A stretch of 30,446 nt of DNA. It comes from JAZRGE01 sp045644025. GTDB taxonomy: Bacteria > Bacillota > Clostridia > Oscillospirales > Acutalibacteraceae. Made by a program: the position numbers and the translations under genes. Every line of letters starts with the position of its first letter. Positions within the stretch are counted from its first letter, which is position 1. The stretch is taken from positions 1 through 30,446 of the forward strand of contig JAZRGE010000009.1 of NCBI GenBank assembly GCA_045644025.1, given 5' to 3'. The notes beneath the pieces are model-generated. The model worked only from the letters and a program-made list of their open reading frames with translations. It had not been told where the DNA came from and did no database searches. This document shows positions 1-6,809 of the stretch, one piece after another.

Positions 1-86
1 AGCACCTTTTCGGCGCCCATATTTTTGAGTTCAAAAGAAACCGGCCCCTCCAAACCGAAAAGGCACGGTGCAGTAAATTCAAACAT
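1..86 (-). CDS. Class I SAM-dependent RNA methyltransferase, N-terminus only (RlmL/YpsC-like)
   Basis: Only the first 28 or so codons lie in the window; the gene runs off the left edge. The peptide opens with an aromatic residue and then TAPCLFGLEG, followed by a short helix. I recognise this as the usual start of the THUMP-containing 23S rRNA (guanine-N2) methyltransferase family, called YpsC or RlmL-like in Bacillota. Two in-frame ATGs exist, at 92 and 86. A GGAG at 94-97 sits 1 base from the first and 7 bases from the second, so I chose 86. It follows hpf in the same direction after about 65 bases. The catalytic domain is not visible, so the family call rests on the N-terminal signature alone. 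Confidence 0.6.
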   Translation of the reverse strand, partial: MFEFTAPCLFGLEGPVSFELKNMGAEKV

Positions 87-110
87 ATCCATACTCCGTT
101 TATTTCCGAA

Positions 111-134
111 AGCGGGGACGTTGCCGCCCCCGCT
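111..134 (-). terminator. Hairpin between hpf and the methyltransferase gene, possible weak terminator
   Basis: Perfect 7-bp GC-rich arms (agcgggg at 111-117, ccccgct at 128-134) flank a 10-base loop. On the minus strand the stem is followed by only a short TTTCGG stretch. It could therefore be a partial terminator or a stabilising hairpin rather than an efficient terminator. Confidence 0.35.
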
Positions 135-152
135 CGATTAATTTACCAGGGC

Positions 153-668
153 CTACCTTGCTTCAATAAGGCCGTAGCCCGAATCCTTGCGCTTGTAAAC
201 AACACAGACACAGTCTGTCTCCATATTATAAAACAGGAAGAACATATGGCCGAGCATATTCATCTGCAGAATAGCTTCCTCCACGCCCATCGGCTTCATT
301 TCAAAATTCTTGGAGCGCACTATCTTGAAGCCCTCTTCCTCTTCCACTTCATCCACATCCAAGAACGCTCCTTCTCTAAGGCGGCGCTCAAGGCGGTTCT
401 TATTGCGGCAGATCTGCCTGAAGAGCACGTCGCACACCTTTTCCAAGGCATCCAGCATATCCTCGGCAGTTTCCTCTGCGCGGTAAATCATTCCGCCATT
501 GTCTCTAACCGTGATCTCCACAGTCTGGCGGCCGGGCTCAACATGTACTGTCACAAAAGCCTCGGCATCATCTTCAAAGAAACGCTCAAACTTGATCAGT
601 TTCTTTTCCACCCGCTCTTTGAAGGAATCTTTAAGATTGACTTTTCTTCCGGTAATTGTGATCTTCAT
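153..668 (-). CDS. hpf: Ribosome hibernation promoting factor, long form
   Basis: At 171 residues this matches the long HPF of Bacillota. Residues 1-100 form the HPF/YfiA ribosome-binding domain (start MKITITGRKVNL, then a basic helix rich in Arg and Lys around residues 84-98). An acidic linker (DVDEVEEEEG, about 104-113) follows, and residues 115-171 form the C-terminal dimerisation domain, ending in the conserved VVYKRKDSGYGLIE segment. In this family the N-domain occupies the 30S decoding region in stationary phase and the C-domain pairs two ribosomes into inactive 100S particles. The ATG at 668 has AAAGGGG about 8 bases upstream, and an extended -10 promoter lies just beyond. The gene stands alone between two hairpins, with the methyltransferase gene downstream. 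Confidence 0.95.
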   Translation of the reverse strand: MKITITGRKVNLKDSFKERVEKKLIKFERFFEDDAEAFVTVHVEPGRQTVEITVRDNGGMIYRAEETAEDMLDALEKVCDVLFRQICRNKNRLERRLREGAFLDVDEVEEEEGFKIVRSKNFEMKPMGVEEAILQMNMLGHMFFLFYNMETDCVCVVYKRKDSGYGLIEAR

Positions 669-715
669 ACTGTTAACCCCTTTCGATTGTGTATACGGAC
701 CTTTGATCCATTTAT

Positions 716-724
716 ATTATATCA
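716..724 (-). promoter_or_regulatory. Extended -10 promoter of hpf
   Basis: On the minus strand the sequence reads TGATATAAT, a perfect TGn extension plus TATAAT, with its -10 about 48 bases upstream of the hpf start. No good -35 hexamer lies 16-18 bases further up, as is common for extended -10 promoters. Inferred by eye. Confidence 0.5.
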
Positions 725-775
725 CATATATGCACCAAAAGGGAAGAAAAAATTGCAATATTTTATAATAAAAGC

Positions 776-799
776 AAAGGGCGGCCAAAGCCGCCCTTT
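776..799 (-). terminator. Rho-independent terminator of the sporulation/division cluster
   Basis: A perfect 10-bp stem (arms at 776-785 and 790-799, GC core GGGCGGC/GCCGCCC) closes a CAAA loop, with A and T runs on both sides. It begins 5 bases past the yabR stop codon, so it ends the leftward transcript. It is symmetrical enough to act on either strand, but no rightward gene approaches it. Confidence 0.85.
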
Positions 800-804
800 T
801 GTGT

Positions 805-1239
805 TTATCTTGTGCCTCTTTTGGCAGGCCTGCGCAGATCGGCATTCTTTTTCTTAAGATCCGAAAATTTCTCATCACTTGCCTGCTTAAATTTATTCAT
901 CATATCCTCAAAGGAGGAAGCTTCCTGGGGCTTGGATGTCCACACAAAGGAGGCATCTGCCTTGGGAGGTTGGTTATTGCGCCTGGGTGCCTGCTTGGGT
1001 GGCGGATCCATAGCCCTCTTAATGCTAAGGCTGATCTTGCCTTCTTCCGAAACAGTCATCACCTTTGCTTTAACAACATCGCCTTCCTTAACGTGCTCCT
1101 TGATATCGCTCACGTAGGTTCTTGCGATCTCCGAAATGTGCACCATTCCGGTCTTACCCTCTCCAAGATCCACAAACACACCAAAGCTGGTGATACCTGT
1201 GATCTTTCCTTCAACTACATCGCCCACAGAAAATTGCAT
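805..1239 (-). CDS. yabR: S1-domain RNA-binding protein, YabR type
   Basis: This 144-residue protein has one S1 OB-fold domain at residues 1-70 (start MQFSVGDVVEGKITGI; core FGVFVDLGEGKTGMVHISEI). A basic, proline-rich linker and a hydrophilic tail (SFEDMMNKFKQASDEKFSDL, then Arg/Lys) follow. The frame is open upstream to 1341, but that would overlap divIC and add residues not found in the family. The ATG at 1239 has AGGGGG about 11 bases upstream and starts exactly at the S1 fold. YabR sits directly after divIC in Bacillus and many clostridia, as here. Its role is not firmly known; RNA or ribosome binding is inferred from the fold. It is the last gene before the terminator at 776-799. Confidence 0.9.
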   Translation of the reverse strand: MQFSVGDVVEGKITGITSFGVFVDLGEGKTGMVHISEIARTYVSDIKEHVKEGDVVKAKVMTVSEEGKISLSIKRAMDPPPKQAPRRNNQPPKADASFVWTSKPQEASSFEDMMNKFKQASDEKFSDLKKKNADLRRPAKRGTR

Positions 1240-1270
1240 ACGCCGAAAAATCCCCCTAAATTTGCTTTGC

Positions 1271-1561
1271 TCAGTTGCCTGAAATATCCACAAAAACTTG
1301 CTCATCGGGATAAACATAACCAAGCTTATCCCTTGCGGCACGTTCTATGAAATCTTTTTCCGAGCCGTTCTGCAAAAGATTATTATATTCCTTTACCTTC
1401 TTTTCCAGATCGGCTTTTTCGGCCTCCAACTGCTGCTTCTGGCCCGAAACACTAACGAACTCAGTATAGTTGGCGCCCAAAAGATAAATGACATAGATGG
1501 AGAAAACCAGAAGCACTACACGCAAAATCACACTTTCTCTTTTGCCGTTGGCTTTTTTCAT
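1271..1561 (-). CDS. divIC: Septum formation initiator, DivIC/FtsB family
   Basis: A 96-residue bitopic membrane protein. A short basic N-terminus is followed by one transmembrane helix at about residues 11-30 (VILRVVLLVFSIYVIYLLGA), a coiled coil from about 37 to 65 (QQLEAEKADLEKKVKEYNNL), and the family's C-terminal ERAARDKLGYVYPDEQVF motif. The family bridges the division proteins FtsL and DivIB/FtsQ at the septum. The ATG at 1561 has AAAGGAG about 7 bases upstream. Its place between yabQ and yabR is the conserved order of this cluster, which supports DivIC over other FtsB-like proteins. Confidence 0.92.
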   Translation of the reverse strand: MKKANGKRESVILRVVLLVFSIYVIYLLGANYTEFVSVSGQKQQLEAEKADLEKKVKEYNNLLQNGSEKDFIERAARDKLGYVYPDEQVFVDISGN

Positions 1562-1579
1562 AGTTTCTCCTTTCTGCTG

Positions 1580-2074
1580 TCAAGCATCGAATTCTCGGTT
1601 ATTATACAATACTTCCTGCTCTGCTTTCAAGCCCTTTTTTGGCTTCTTTGCAAATTTTTTGCAGCATTTTTTGCCAATTTCAAGAATTTTAACCCCAAGC
1701 ATTGCCGCAAGAGCCAAACTGCGAGCAAAAAAACCCCTTATGGGCCTGCAAATAAAATCGACGAATTTAAGAACGGCAAGCATTGCCTTTTTGCAAAAAG
1801 AGAAAAGGCTCAGCCTAAACAGCAGAAACCCTGCCAGCATCCCCGCATATACAAAGCCCCGGACTTCGCCCCTGCACCTCAGAAGCAGAAAGCAGAAGGT
1901 GGCCACGGTGAGAAGCAGCCAAAAAAGCACGTCTTGGACAAAAACCTGGTAGGTTTTATTTCGCCCCGAAATTCTCAGGGCGCAAAAAAAGCAGTAAAGC
2001 AGCCCTGCCGAGGCGCCCAGCGCCACGGCCAGCAGGAAGCTTACTGCCTGATCAGCTATGTTCACCTGGCTCAT
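1580..2074 (-). CDS. yabQ: Spore cortex biosynthesis protein YabQ
   Basis: This 164-residue hydrophobic protein has an N-terminal amphipathic start (VNIADQAVSFLLAVALGA), about four membrane segments within residues 8-140, and a very basic C-terminus (GKKCCKKFAKKPKKGLKAEQ). The family is a mother-cell membrane protein needed for spore cortex formation. Sequence conservation is low, so the call leans on length, topology and position: it starts one base after the yabP stop (TGA-T-ATG) and is followed by divIC, the standard yabP-yabQ-divIC order. It marks the organism as a member of an endospore-forming lineage. Confidence 0.88.
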   Translation of the reverse strand: MSQVNIADQAVSFLLAVALGASAGLLYCFFCALRISGRNKTYQVFVQDVLFWLLLTVATFCFLLLRCRGEVRGFVYAGMLAGFLLFRLSLFSFCKKAMLAVLKFVDFICRPIRGFFARSLALAAMLGVKILEIGKKCCKKFAKKPKKGLKAEQEVLYNNREFDA

Positions 2075-2075
2075 A

Positions 2076-2354
2076 TCAGCGAAACACCTTGGCTAATCTG
2101 CCGCCCCTTCGGCCCGATTCCGAATAGCACAATGCTGCTATTTGCCCTTCCAGCGATAGTTCACCGGTAGCCACGTTAAACTTGCCCATTTTAATCCCCG
2201 ATCCATAGACTGTAAGCCCGCCCTGAACAGTTTTCAGCACAACCGTTCTTTCGTCGAAACTATCCACGTCCTCCACCCCGGTGATGCTAAGGCGGCAACG
2301 ATCCTCCAGATTAAGGCTCTGGGGCATTTTGGCAACATATTTTTCATCGTTCAT
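2076..2354 (-). CDS. yabP: Sporulation protein YabP
   Basis: A 92-residue soluble protein of the YabP/YqfC family. The family features seen are a short N-terminal strand region, the LSITGVEDVDSFDERTVVL stretch (residues 23-41), the turn GLTVYGSGIKMGKFNVATG and a final LSLEGQIAALCYSE strand. It is linked to YabQ and needed for spore cortex assembly in the mother cell, although its biochemical function is unknown. The ATG at 2354 has GAGGGGG at good spacing. It is nearly contiguous with yabQ downstream, so translation of the two is probably coupled. Confidence 0.92.
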   Translation of the reverse strand: MNDEKYVAKMPQSLNLEDRCRLSITGVEDVDSFDERTVVLKTVQGGLTVYGSGIKMGKFNVATGELSLEGQIAALCYSESGRRGGRLAKVFR

Positions 2355-2395
2355 AACAATCCCCCTCGGGAAATTATATGAGCCGATGTTTCTTT

Positions 2396-2638
2396 CTATT
2401 CTATTATTTCATACATCGAAGGTGCCTGATCCTTCTTGGCATATTCGTTTATTTCGATCACTTTGGCCTTCACAGCCCTGGCTCCAAAAGATATTTCGAT
2501 TATATCCCCCACCTTAACTTCGTAGGATGCTTTGGCAGGCTTTCCGTTCACCGAAACACGGCCGCCGTCGCATGCATCGTTAGCCACGGTGCGGCGCTTT
2601 ATGATTCGGGAAACCTTTAAGTACTTATCTAATCTCAT
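2396..2638 (-). CDS. rqcP: S4-domain RNA-binding protein RqcP (YabO/Hsp15-like)
   Basis: An 80-residue protein made almost entirely of one S4 domain (start MRLDKYLKVSRIIKRRTVAN, then GGRVSVNGKPAKASYEVKVGDIIEI). In Bacillus subtilis this protein stabilises tRNA on obstructed 50S subunits and works with RqcH in ribosome quality control by alanine tailing. That role is known for the family, not shown here. The ATG at 2638 has AAAGG about 10 bases upstream. A terminator-like hairpin separates it from hup, so part of its transcription must read through, or it has a promoter I could not find. Confidence 0.92.
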   Translation of the reverse strand: MRLDKYLKVSRIIKRRTVANDACDGGRVSVNGKPAKASYEVKVGDIIEISFGARAVKAKVIEINEYAKKDQAPSMYEIIE

Positions 2639-2668
2639 AGTTACGACCTTTCTGAAATCTCGAATGTG

Positions 2669-2697
2669 AAAACCGCCCCTGCCGAAGCAGAGGCGGT
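2669..2697 (-). terminator. Terminator or attenuator after hup, inside the sporulation operon
   Basis: On the minus strand an 11-bp stem (ACCGCCTCTGC / GCAGGGGCGGT, one G-U pair) carries a UUCG tetraloop and is followed by TTTT. It lies 15 bases past the hup stop and about 34 bases before rqcP. The short T run suggests partial termination, which would let hup be expressed far above the genes downstream. Confidence 0.75.
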
Positions 2698-2711
2698 GGA
2701 TTCACCAAGCA

Positions 2712-2984
2712 TTAAGCAATAGCGTCTTTGAAAGCTTTGCCGGCCTTGAAAGCGGGAGCCTTTGTAGCGGCGATGGTGATGGTCTCTTTGGTGCGGGGGT
2801 TGATACCCTGTCTTGCGGCGCGAGCCTTAACATCGAATGTACCGAAACCAACCAGCTGAACCTTTTCACCCTTCTTGAGTTCTTCAGCTACTACGTCAAC
2901 AAAAGAAGCATATACCTTCTCGGCATCCTTCTTGGAAACGCCAGCCTTTTCTGCAATTGCTGCAATGAGTTCTGTCTTGTTCAT
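2712..2984 (-). CDS. hup: HU family DNA-binding protein
   Basis: A 90-residue nucleoid protein with the full HU fold. It starts MNKTELIAAIAEKAGVSKKD, carries the core KVQLVGFGTFDVKARAAR, and has the DNA-binding beta-arm with the signature GINPRTKETITIAATKAPAF. HU binds and bends DNA without sequence specificity as a dimer. An in-frame extension to 3020 exists, but the ATG at 2984 has an AAGGAGG 9 bases upstream and begins exactly where HU proteins begin. It has its own promoter and is followed by a terminator, so it is probably expressed as an abundant monocistronic message as well as from the longer transcript. Insertion of hup between mazG and rqcP is common in clostridia. Confidence 0.96.
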   Translation of the reverse strand: MNKTELIAAIAEKAGVSKKDAEKVYASFVDVVAEELKKGEKVQLVGFGTFDVKARAARQGINPRTKETITIAATKAPAFKAGKAFKDAIA

Positions 2985-3002
2985 TGGAACGTCCTCCTTG
3001 TA

Positions 3003-3030
3003 ATTATATTCCACAGCCATAGGCTGTTGA
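3003..3030 (-). promoter_or_regulatory. hup promoter with an embedded palindrome
   Basis: On the minus strand TATAAT (3003-3008) is preceded, after 16 bases, by TCAACA (3025-3030, four of six matches to the -35). The spacer region holds a perfect 6-3-6 palindrome, acagcc-ata-ggctgt, at 3013-3027, overlapping the -35. This could be an operator, but nothing in the window says for which protein. Confidence 0.5.
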
Positions 3031-3035
3031 ATCCT

Positions 3036-3767
3036 TTATTTTCTGCTCCATATTCTTTCCGCCTCTGCAGAAGATATGCGAGCTATTTCTTCCCCTTTTT
3101 CGGCTTCCGCCTCAGCAAACCTTTCGGTGAACCTATCAGTGGCAGCCTGAAGCTGCTCTTCGGCATCCACTCCGCAGGCACGGGCTAAAGCTATCGCGGC
3201 AAAAAGCATATCGCCTATGGAATCCTTGCCGCCTTCAATAGCCATTCTGAGCCTTGCAGAAGCAACCTCTGGTGTATCGTTCAGTGCATCGGCCGCTTTA
3301 GCTGCCCTCTTTTGCACCTTTTGCGCTCTCATCGCCGCGGGGAAGGCGGCAGGAACGCTTTTTAATGTGTCTGTGGCGCTTTGCTGATGCTTTTCTTCCT
3401 TCTTTATGGCATCCCAATTATCCAGCACCTGAGCTGAATTCTCCACCTTCACATCACCGAAAACGTGGGGATGGCGAAGGATAAGCTTTTTGCAAATGCC
3501 ATCGCAAACATCATCAAAATCAAATTCGCCACTCTCAACAGCTATCTGAGAATGGAAAACAACCTGCAGAAGCAGATCTCCCAATTCTTCGCACAGATCC
3601 ACCGAATCGGATCTATCGATAGCATCGGCCACTTCGTAGGCTTCTTCCAAAAGATCCTTTCTTATGGAAGAATGGCTCTGCTCCCTATCCCAGGGGCAAC
3701 CATCCTTGCCGCGAAGACGCGCCATAATGCTGAGCAAATCGGCAATATTGTATTTTTTAATACCCAT
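3036..3767 (-). CDS. mazG: Nucleoside triphosphate pyrophosphohydrolase MazG
   Basis: The protein hydrolyses nucleoside triphosphates to monophosphates and pyrophosphate, clearing non-standard or excess NTPs. The first MazG domain is unmistakable: MARLRGKDGCPWDREQSH, then the metal-binding pattern LLEEAYEVADAID ... LCEELGDLLLQVVFHSQIA. A second, more diverged MazG-like half follows (ELGDLL replaced by DSIGDMLFAAIALARA near residue 185). At 243 residues it is the usual clostridial size, without the N-terminal methylase domain of Bacillus YabN. The start is uncertain: a GTG at 3779 lies too close to the AAAGG, so I prefer the ATG at 3767. It sits between spoVB and hup, as in other clostridia. 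Confidence 0.92.
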   Translation of the reverse strand: MGIKKYNIADLLSIMARLRGKDGCPWDREQSHSSIRKDLLEEAYEVADAIDRSDSVDLCEELGDLLLQVVFHSQIAVESGEFDFDDVCDGICKKLILRHPHVFGDVKVENSAQVLDNWDAIKKEEKHQQSATDTLKSVPAAFPAAMRAQKVQKRAAKAADALNDTPEVASARLRMAIEGGKDSIGDMLFAAIALARACGVDAEEQLQAATDRFTERFAEAEAEKGEEIARISSAEAERIWSRK

Positions 3768-3857
3768 TGAGCATATCACACCTTTTGGCTAAAATCAAGG
3801 TTGTTTACAAAGTTTTTAACTATTTTTGCCCATTTTTGTGAAAAATGACGAAACATT

Positions 3858-5639
3858 TCAGGAGATAAGGCGGCGTTTTTTCAGCCAAGCAGCCACTTTT
3901 TCGCCCTTGGGGAAGGATGCAACGTCTTCGTAAGAGATGGCTCTAAGCACCAAAAGCATTGCAATGTACACCACAGCAGCCGCTCCAATAGCAGCAACGG
4001 TTGTGATTCTGGAGCTTCCCATTATCTGCAACAGCAGCAATTGAACACCGAAAGCTACTCCGCCGCAGGCCAGCGCAGCTATCAGCGGCTTCACGAACAC
4101 GGGCACGGCATCCACCCTAACGCCCGAATATTTAAGCAGGCTATAAAGGTTGGCCGAGAAGATAAAGATATAGCAAACCATTGTGCCTATGGGGGCACCC
4201 ATAATATTGATGGACGGAATACCCACAAGTACGTAATTTATAATTATCTTGAGAGCCGCGCCAATTGCTATATTGCGCACGGGAACAGTCTGCTTGCCGA
4301 TAGCCTGCAGCATATTTGTCATCGGCACCATCATGCCCGAGAACACTGCGGTGATGCCCAGCATCTGCAAAATCGGGGTGGCGATATTAAGTTCGTTCAT
4401 CTCGTCTATAGAATAGAGCAGGCCCAGCACATTGCCCGAAACAGCGGCAATACCTAATCCGCAGGGCATAGCAATAAGGGCCGATATCTTAAGCACAGAT
4501 TCCACACTGCCCTTAACTTCACCCTGCCTTTTGGCCGCCCATGCGGTAGCCAGGGCAGGAATAGCGCTCACGCCCAGCACCTGAGTGATAGTGGGCACCA
4601 GATTATAGATAGAATATGCAACACCCTTATAGCAGCCGTAAAGCATTGTGACAACCTTGCCGTTATCCAATTCCGGGGAGATATTATTGCCATACATATC
4701 CCTTACGATCTGCCCCGAATTTTCCATCACCACAGCCAGCTGGCGCTGCACCATTGTGACATCGATAAGGCTGGCAATATTGGTGGTGAGCGAGCCCAGC
4801 ACCACGGGAATAGCTATGGAGATAAGCACCTTAAAGGTTTTTCTGCCCGAATCCGGCTCGGGAGAAGAGATCAACTGCTCGGGAGTGATAGTATCTCCCT
4901 TGCGGCGATGCTTTATAACAAGATAAAGCGCGCCCAGGGCCGAGCCCGCTGTGATACCAAGCAACGCGGCTGCGGCGGCATAAGGGGCAATAGCTATTTC
5001 CAAAGCTTTGGCGGTATCCCCCGCCGTGACGATCACTTCTTTGCCGAAAACCGTTCCCTTAGCAGCAAACTCACTGCGGCCCAACGTGACCGTGAGCAAT
5101 GCACCTGCATATCCCACAAACAGTTTTCCTGCGGCTTCTATCACAGAAGAGATAGCCGTGGGATACATATTCTTAAAGCCTTCGTAGTATCCGCGATATG
5201 TGGACATTATGCAGCAGAAGAGAAGCGACGGTGCAATTATCAATATCCCCAGCAGGGAATCCTGATTGTGGGTGATAAGCACAAAGGGATAGGATGCAAT
5301 AAGCATTATCACAAATCCTGCCAAACCGGTGGCCATAAACGTGCGGCGCACGACCTTTAGGTTCTGGCGCACGTCCTTATATCTCTCCTGAGCCAATCTT
5401 TCGGCCACAATTCGGGAAATAGCCACGGGAAGGCCCGCCATAGCCAAAGTGTAGATAGGCACATAAAGATCATAAGCCACCGAGAAGTAGCCCATACCAG
5501 TAACGCCTATAATGCTTGTGAGAGGAAGCTTGAAAATAGCACCTATCACCTTAACAATAGCCGTAGATATCATAAGCACGGCGGCTCCGTGAATAAAGCT
5601 TTGGCCGCTCATTGCCTTTTTTGAATTATTGTTGTTCAC
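3858..5639 (-). CDS. spoVB: Stage V sporulation protein B / MOP-family polysaccharide flippase
   Basis: At 593 residues with about 14 predicted membrane helices, this is a MATE/MOP-superfamily lipid flippase of the SpoVB/MurJ-like group. The N-terminus carries SFIHGAAVLMISTAIVKVIGAIFKLPLT split over the first helix, then the family's GYFSVAYDLYVPIYTLAMAGLPVAIS region (residues about 50-75). SpoVB-type proteins are thought to move cell-wall lipid intermediates for the spore cortex. The start is a GTG at 5639 with AAAGGAG 8 bases upstream; the nearby upstream ATG is followed at once by a stop. An inter-domain loop at residues 185-215 is slightly long. It lies 14 bases after the nucleosidase gene, probably co-transcribed, and leads into mazG. 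Confidence 0.92.
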   Translation of the reverse strand: MNNNNSKKAMSGQSFIHGAAVLMISTAIVKVIGAIFKLPLTSIIGVTGMGYFSVAYDLYVPIYTLAMAGLPVAISRIVAERLAQERYKDVRQNLKVVRRTFMATGLAGFVIMLIASYPFVLITHNQDSLLGILIIAPSLLFCCIMSTYRGYYEGFKNMYPTAISSVIEAAGKLFVGYAGALLTVTLGRSEFAAKGTVFGKEVIVTAGDTAKALEIAIAPYAAAAALLGITAGSALGALYLVIKHRRKGDTITPEQLISSPEPDSGRKTFKVLISIAIPVVLGSLTTNIASLIDVTMVQRQLAVVMENSGQIVRDMYGNNISPELDNGKVVTMLYGCYKGVAYSIYNLVPTITQVLGVSAIPALATAWAAKRQGEVKGSVESVLKISALIAMPCGLGIAAVSGNVLGLLYSIDEMNELNIATPILQMLGITAVFSGMMVPMTNMLQAIGKQTVPVRNIAIGAALKIIINYVLVGIPSINIMGAPIGTMVCYIFIFSANLYSLLKYSGVRVDAVPVFVKPLIAALACGGVAFGVQLLLLQIMGSSRITTVAAIGAAAVVYIAMLLVLRAISYEDVASFPKGEKVAAWLKKRRLIS

Positions 5640-5653
5640 AGCATAGACTCCTT

Positions 5654-6373
5654 TTAGTTCCAGAGTTCTTCCACATCAAAGAAACCTTCCAGGCCTTCGG
5701 AAACGATCTGGAAGGCAGATTTATTGCACTGCTCCTTGGATTCGTTGTAAGTATCGGCGGCATCGGAATCGGCCGAATCGGATATCTGGCGAACAGCAAT
5801 AAATCTTTTGCCCGCAAGATTGGCCACATAGGCTGCCGCAGCGCTTTCCATATCGCAGGCCATAGCATTCCAAAGCCTTTTTATTTTAGCGGCTTCGGCA
5901 TCATCGCAAACAAAATGATCGCCGCTGGCCATCACACCGCATTTAACTTCCGGTGCAATATTGCAGAAATAGTTCATAAGTGTGTAGTCGCACTCGTAAA
6001 CACTGGCCTGATCAGGCTTCATACCGGGCTCGTAGCCAATACCGGTAAGATCGAAATCGTGCTCGATATATTGCTCTCCGGCCACAACGTCTCCCGGCTC
6101 ACAGCCCCAAAGGCCGCCCGAAAAACCGGTGTTGATAATAATATCGCATTCGTTTGCAAGCCAAGCAGCAGCCGCGGCGGCATTCACCATTCCGATTCCG
6201 CAAAGCACAGTCTGCACTTCTATTATGCCCCTATCGCCGGCAATCTTAAATGCGTGGCCCATTCTCGAATAAAAATCGCGCCTTTCGGCCAGATAATCTT
6301 CGGCATATTCCTGCACGGGCTCATATTCGCAGGTGTCGGCCACAATAATGCCTACTTTTAATACGTCCTTCAT
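5654..6373 (-). CDS. MTA/SAH nucleosidase-like purine nucleosidase
   Basis: A 239-residue member of the nucleoside phosphorylase superfamily, closest to 5'-methylthioadenosine/S-adenosylhomocysteine nucleosidase. Seen are the glycine-rich NTGFSGGL (residues 81-88), the phosphate-free nucleoside site with CDMESAAAAYVA (E176 for ribose contact) and ISDSADSDA, whose D199 corresponds to the catalytic Asp acting on the purine. An N-terminal TCEYEPV could supply the catalytic Glu (family E12). These are assigned by pattern. The frame is open upstream, but the ATG at 6373 has AGGAG 8 bases away. The role would be cleavage of MTA or SAH after SAM-dependent reactions. It follows a zinc-ribbon gene by 10 bases and precedes spoVB by 14, forming one unit. 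Confidence 0.82.
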   Translation of the reverse strand: MKDVLKVGIIVADTCEYEPVQEYAEDYLAERRDFYSRMGHAFKIAGDRGIIEVQTVLCGIGMVNAAAAAAWLANECDIIINTGFSGGLWGCEPGDVVAGEQYIEHDFDLTGIGYEPGMKPDQASVYECDYTLMNYFCNIAPEVKCGVMASGDHFVCDDAEAAKIKRLWNAMACDMESAAAAYVANLAGKRFIAVRQISDSADSDAADTYNESKEQCNKSAFQIVSEGLEGFFDVEELWN

Positions 6374-6383
6374 ATTTGCTCTC

Positions 6384-6734
6384 CTATATATTCTTGCCGC
6401 ATTTGCTGCAGAATTTGGCATCAGCAGGGGCAAAAGCTCCGCAAGCTGCACAGCGCTTGTGGCCTTTTGTGTTGGCAAGATTCTCGCTTTGCAGATCCAA
6501 GGCCTTATTAAGCCGTTCCAGCTTTTCAAACTCTTCGGCATAGCATTCGAAGATAGGATTATCTCTCTGTTCCCACACCGATCTGCCTATTCTGCAATAC
6601 ACTTCGTCTATTCTGTTGTTTATGCTGTTGATATCCATCTGGATCTTAGAGCCGGTGATGATATCCCCGACTTTCTTTTCTCCTGTTTGGAGAATGTCCT
6701 TAACCTCGGTTGTGAATTCTTCAAAGAATCCCAT
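6384..6734 (-). CDS. Small zinc-ribbon protein of unknown function
   Basis: A 116-residue soluble protein. Residues 1-90 are helical and rich in charged residues (MGFFEEFTTEVKDIL; a heptad-like stretch SINNRIDEVYCRIGRSVWEQ; EEFEKLERLNKALDLQ), which looks like a coiled coil. The C-terminus is a two-knuckle zinc ribbon with C95, C98, C109 and C112 (CAACGAFAPADAKFCSKCG). Similar helix-plus-zinc-ribbon proteins are widespread in clostridia, without a known role. The ATG at 6734 has AAGGAGG 8 bases upstream; the longer in-frame extension lacks one. A strong promoter lies directly upstream, and the gene heads the unit with the nucleosidase and spoVB. Confidence 0.8.
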   Translation of the reverse strand: MGFFEEFTTEVKDILQTGEKKVGDIITGSKIQMDINSINNRIDEVYCRIGRSVWEQRDNPIFECYAEEFEKLERLNKALDLQSENLANTKGHKRCAACGAFAPADAKFCSKCGKNI

Positions 6735-6773
6735 ATAAAAACCTCCTTCAATATAGGTGGCGTTATTTATGTA

Positions 6774-6802
6774 ATAATACCACACCCTGCCGTATATTAC
6801 AA
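6774..6802 (-). promoter_or_regulatory. Promoter of the zinc-ribbon/nucleosidase/spoVB unit
   Basis: On the minus strand TTGTAA (6797-6802) is followed after 17 bases by TATTAT (6774-6779), with a TGn extension just before the -10. Spacing to the start at 6734 leaves a short leader with the AAGGAGG site. Good match to a vegetative promoter. Confidence 0.65.
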
Positions 6803-6809
6803 TAAAATG

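Noticed and set aside
246..857. 203-codon plus-strand frame opposite hpf
   Set aside because: It covers the hpf gene and its promoter and terminator hairpin on the other strand, with no credible start signal.
3768..3857. Possible promoter for mazG with TTGATT and TATGCT 17 bases apart on the minus strand
   Set aside because: The -10 would overlap the start codon region, so transcription would begin inside the gene. A second pairing (TTCACA with TTAAAA) is too weak to list.
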